DNA of 64,000 nucleotides from NCBI GenBank assembly GCA_025267735.1, contig CM046299.1, positions 23,458,232 to 23,522,231 on the forward strand. Direction: 5' to 3'. A program made the translations under genes and the position numbers. Position 1 is the first letter of the stretch; each line of letters begins with the position of its first letter. This DNA comes from Mactra quadrangularis (lineage: Eukaryota > Mollusca > Bivalvia > Venerida > Mactridae). Of this stretch, positions 62,554 through 64,000 are shown one piece after another. Under the pieces are notes generated by a model that did no database searches, had not been told where the DNA came from, and worked only from the letters and a program-made list of their open reading frames with translations.

Positions 62554-64000
62554 AATGACCAATAGACTTTGATACCGTTTAGTTGAAGGACATAAAAAGT
62601 TTATGTGTAAATGATGAGGGCGGAATACAGATCTTGAACTTGTTTCAAGTAGTTTAAACAAAAGAAAAATCATTCAAAAGTTGAGGTCTGTATTCAGACA
62701 TGACATTCTGTTATATTTATTTAAGCATGCTTGCTATCGCCATCTCGTACCAATTTGAAATTGTTCTTTTTAATATAAGATACCATGTAATAATACTTTG
62801 TGTAGTAAACGCTTTAAATGATGGTATACAAATATTATTTGGACCATAATAACAAAGATATTGTCAATAATGGTACAGTATTAACAATAATAGTTGATTT
62901 ATAAAAATAAACAATCCTTTTTTTCATTAAATATTTAAAGGAGACATTCTTTGACTTTATTTGTATTTTTATTATCATAGTGGCAATATTGTACCATATC
63001 CATATCGTGGTATGTCTATTTATGTTAAAATATTTGTAAAACGACAACTTTTGTGCTAGTTTGTTCATATTCATTTTAAACTTGGCATACTGCGTATATA
63101 GTACATGGGTTCATTTAAACAACAACACACTCAATTGAATAAAGGGGTAATTATATACATGTAATCATTTCAGAAAATTGGTTCAATCTTCATATCTTCA
63201 TCGTCTATGGACTTAATGCTTAATTACACCCCCATTACTTAGAGAGAATCGACGTTAGTTCTTTCTAAGTTACGCGTAAATGTTTTAAAGTGGTCTTAGT
63301 ATTGGTATTTCTTCTTTGTTGTTACATTTAGTACAAACACTATCTTTATCAAATCATACTCTGTAAACTTTTTGAATTTGCATCTAATAACTTAGTTACA
63401 AACTTTTTTCAGCTGTTCGATGTATTTAATCTGTTCTATGTGAAAGTACTGGACTGAACATGTTAAAAAAAAAATGTTTATCGTTTATCGTTTATCGAAC
63501 ATGCCGTCAAGTTGTTTTTCATTTAATTTGCAATGTTGTTATTAACCGACCTTTTATCTTCAGTCAGAGAAAAAGAATATTTTTGTAAGGGTGTCTGGTG
63601 CAAAATGATTTTGATTATCAATTTGAGCGAAAACAAGCTAATAAAGAGGATTTTGATATCAATCAAATTTATAATTAAACAATCGTGAGAGATTTCTTTG
63701 CAAATTGGAATTGCAATTTCTTCATTAATGTTTAGATTGAAATAATGTGTCTAACCAAATATCACTAATTGGTAAAAAGGGAAGACATAGAGTGTGTCGA
63801 GCTCTTAAAAGCCATAACAAACGTCGAATCAGTTCAAGGCTTAGATGAAAATTACCATTTCCAATTCTTCTACGCTACGCAGTCATCAATATGGTAAACA
63901 TTTGTTAGCGAAACGACTTTCTACTAGTAAGCTGTACTAGTTCAAGAACCTGTGGCCTAACATCATCGATGTCTGTTTAAAAAATATTTCATGTTGGAAA
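62554..64000. other. AT-rich DNA to the end of the window, no gene seen
   Basis: No further PDE exon, repeat unit or RNA gene is recognised. A triple TTATCG-type short repeat at 63,478-63,498 is minor. Confidence 0.5.

Overview
The window is AT-rich, intron-dominated animal DNA. It has no bacterial gene order, no operons and almost no long open frames. Its one clear protein-coding feature is the first coding exon of a PDE11-type cyclic-nucleotide phosphodiesterase (18,435-19,268, + strand). The exon is preceded by a TATA box and ends at a consensus splice donor. The many tRNA-derived SINEs with a shared GGCGTTAAACCCAA-type tail, and the low-copy tandem duplications, suggest a mollusc, most likely a bivalve. 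That assignment is inference from recalled SINE tails, not a search.

Layout. 1-7.9 kb: unannotatable AT-rich DNA with a TTAA-flanked DNA transposon (1,193-2,423), a small CGCTCGC-bearing MITE (4,434-4,652) and a SINE reduced to its 3' tail (5,657-5,714). 8-16.5 kb: an old, diverged duplicated block, family D, in two long copies and one short one. 18.36-19.27 kb: promoter and first coding exon of the PDE11-like gene, followed by a SINE. 21-41.8 kb: a second tandem family (U1, U2, U3) of 4-8 kb units carrying different later insertions: a TTAA transposon with a decayed gene, a hAT-like MITE, two orthologous SINEs, a LINE 3' end, and a 1.3-kb insert ending in a near-perfect 150-bp foldback. 43.1-62.55 kb: a third tandem family (T0 diverged; T1, T2, T3 about 3.5 kb each and very similar). 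SINE copies sit exactly at the T1/T2 and T2/T3 junctions.

If the PDE11-like gene is intact, everything after 19,268 is its first coding intron, at least 34 kb long. No canonical second half of GAF-A was found in the rest of the window. Each T unit carries one exon-like frame with a strong splice acceptor. Its peptide resembles, weakly, the C-terminal half of a GAF domain, the part needed next. It cannot be spliced directly onto the first exon because the phases differ, so the link is a hypothesis.

The most informative structure is the T array. T3 is a mosaic: T2-like at both ends and T1-like over at least 2.5 kb in the middle, as expected from recent gene conversion. The SINE insertions let the order of events in families U and T be read directly from the sequence.
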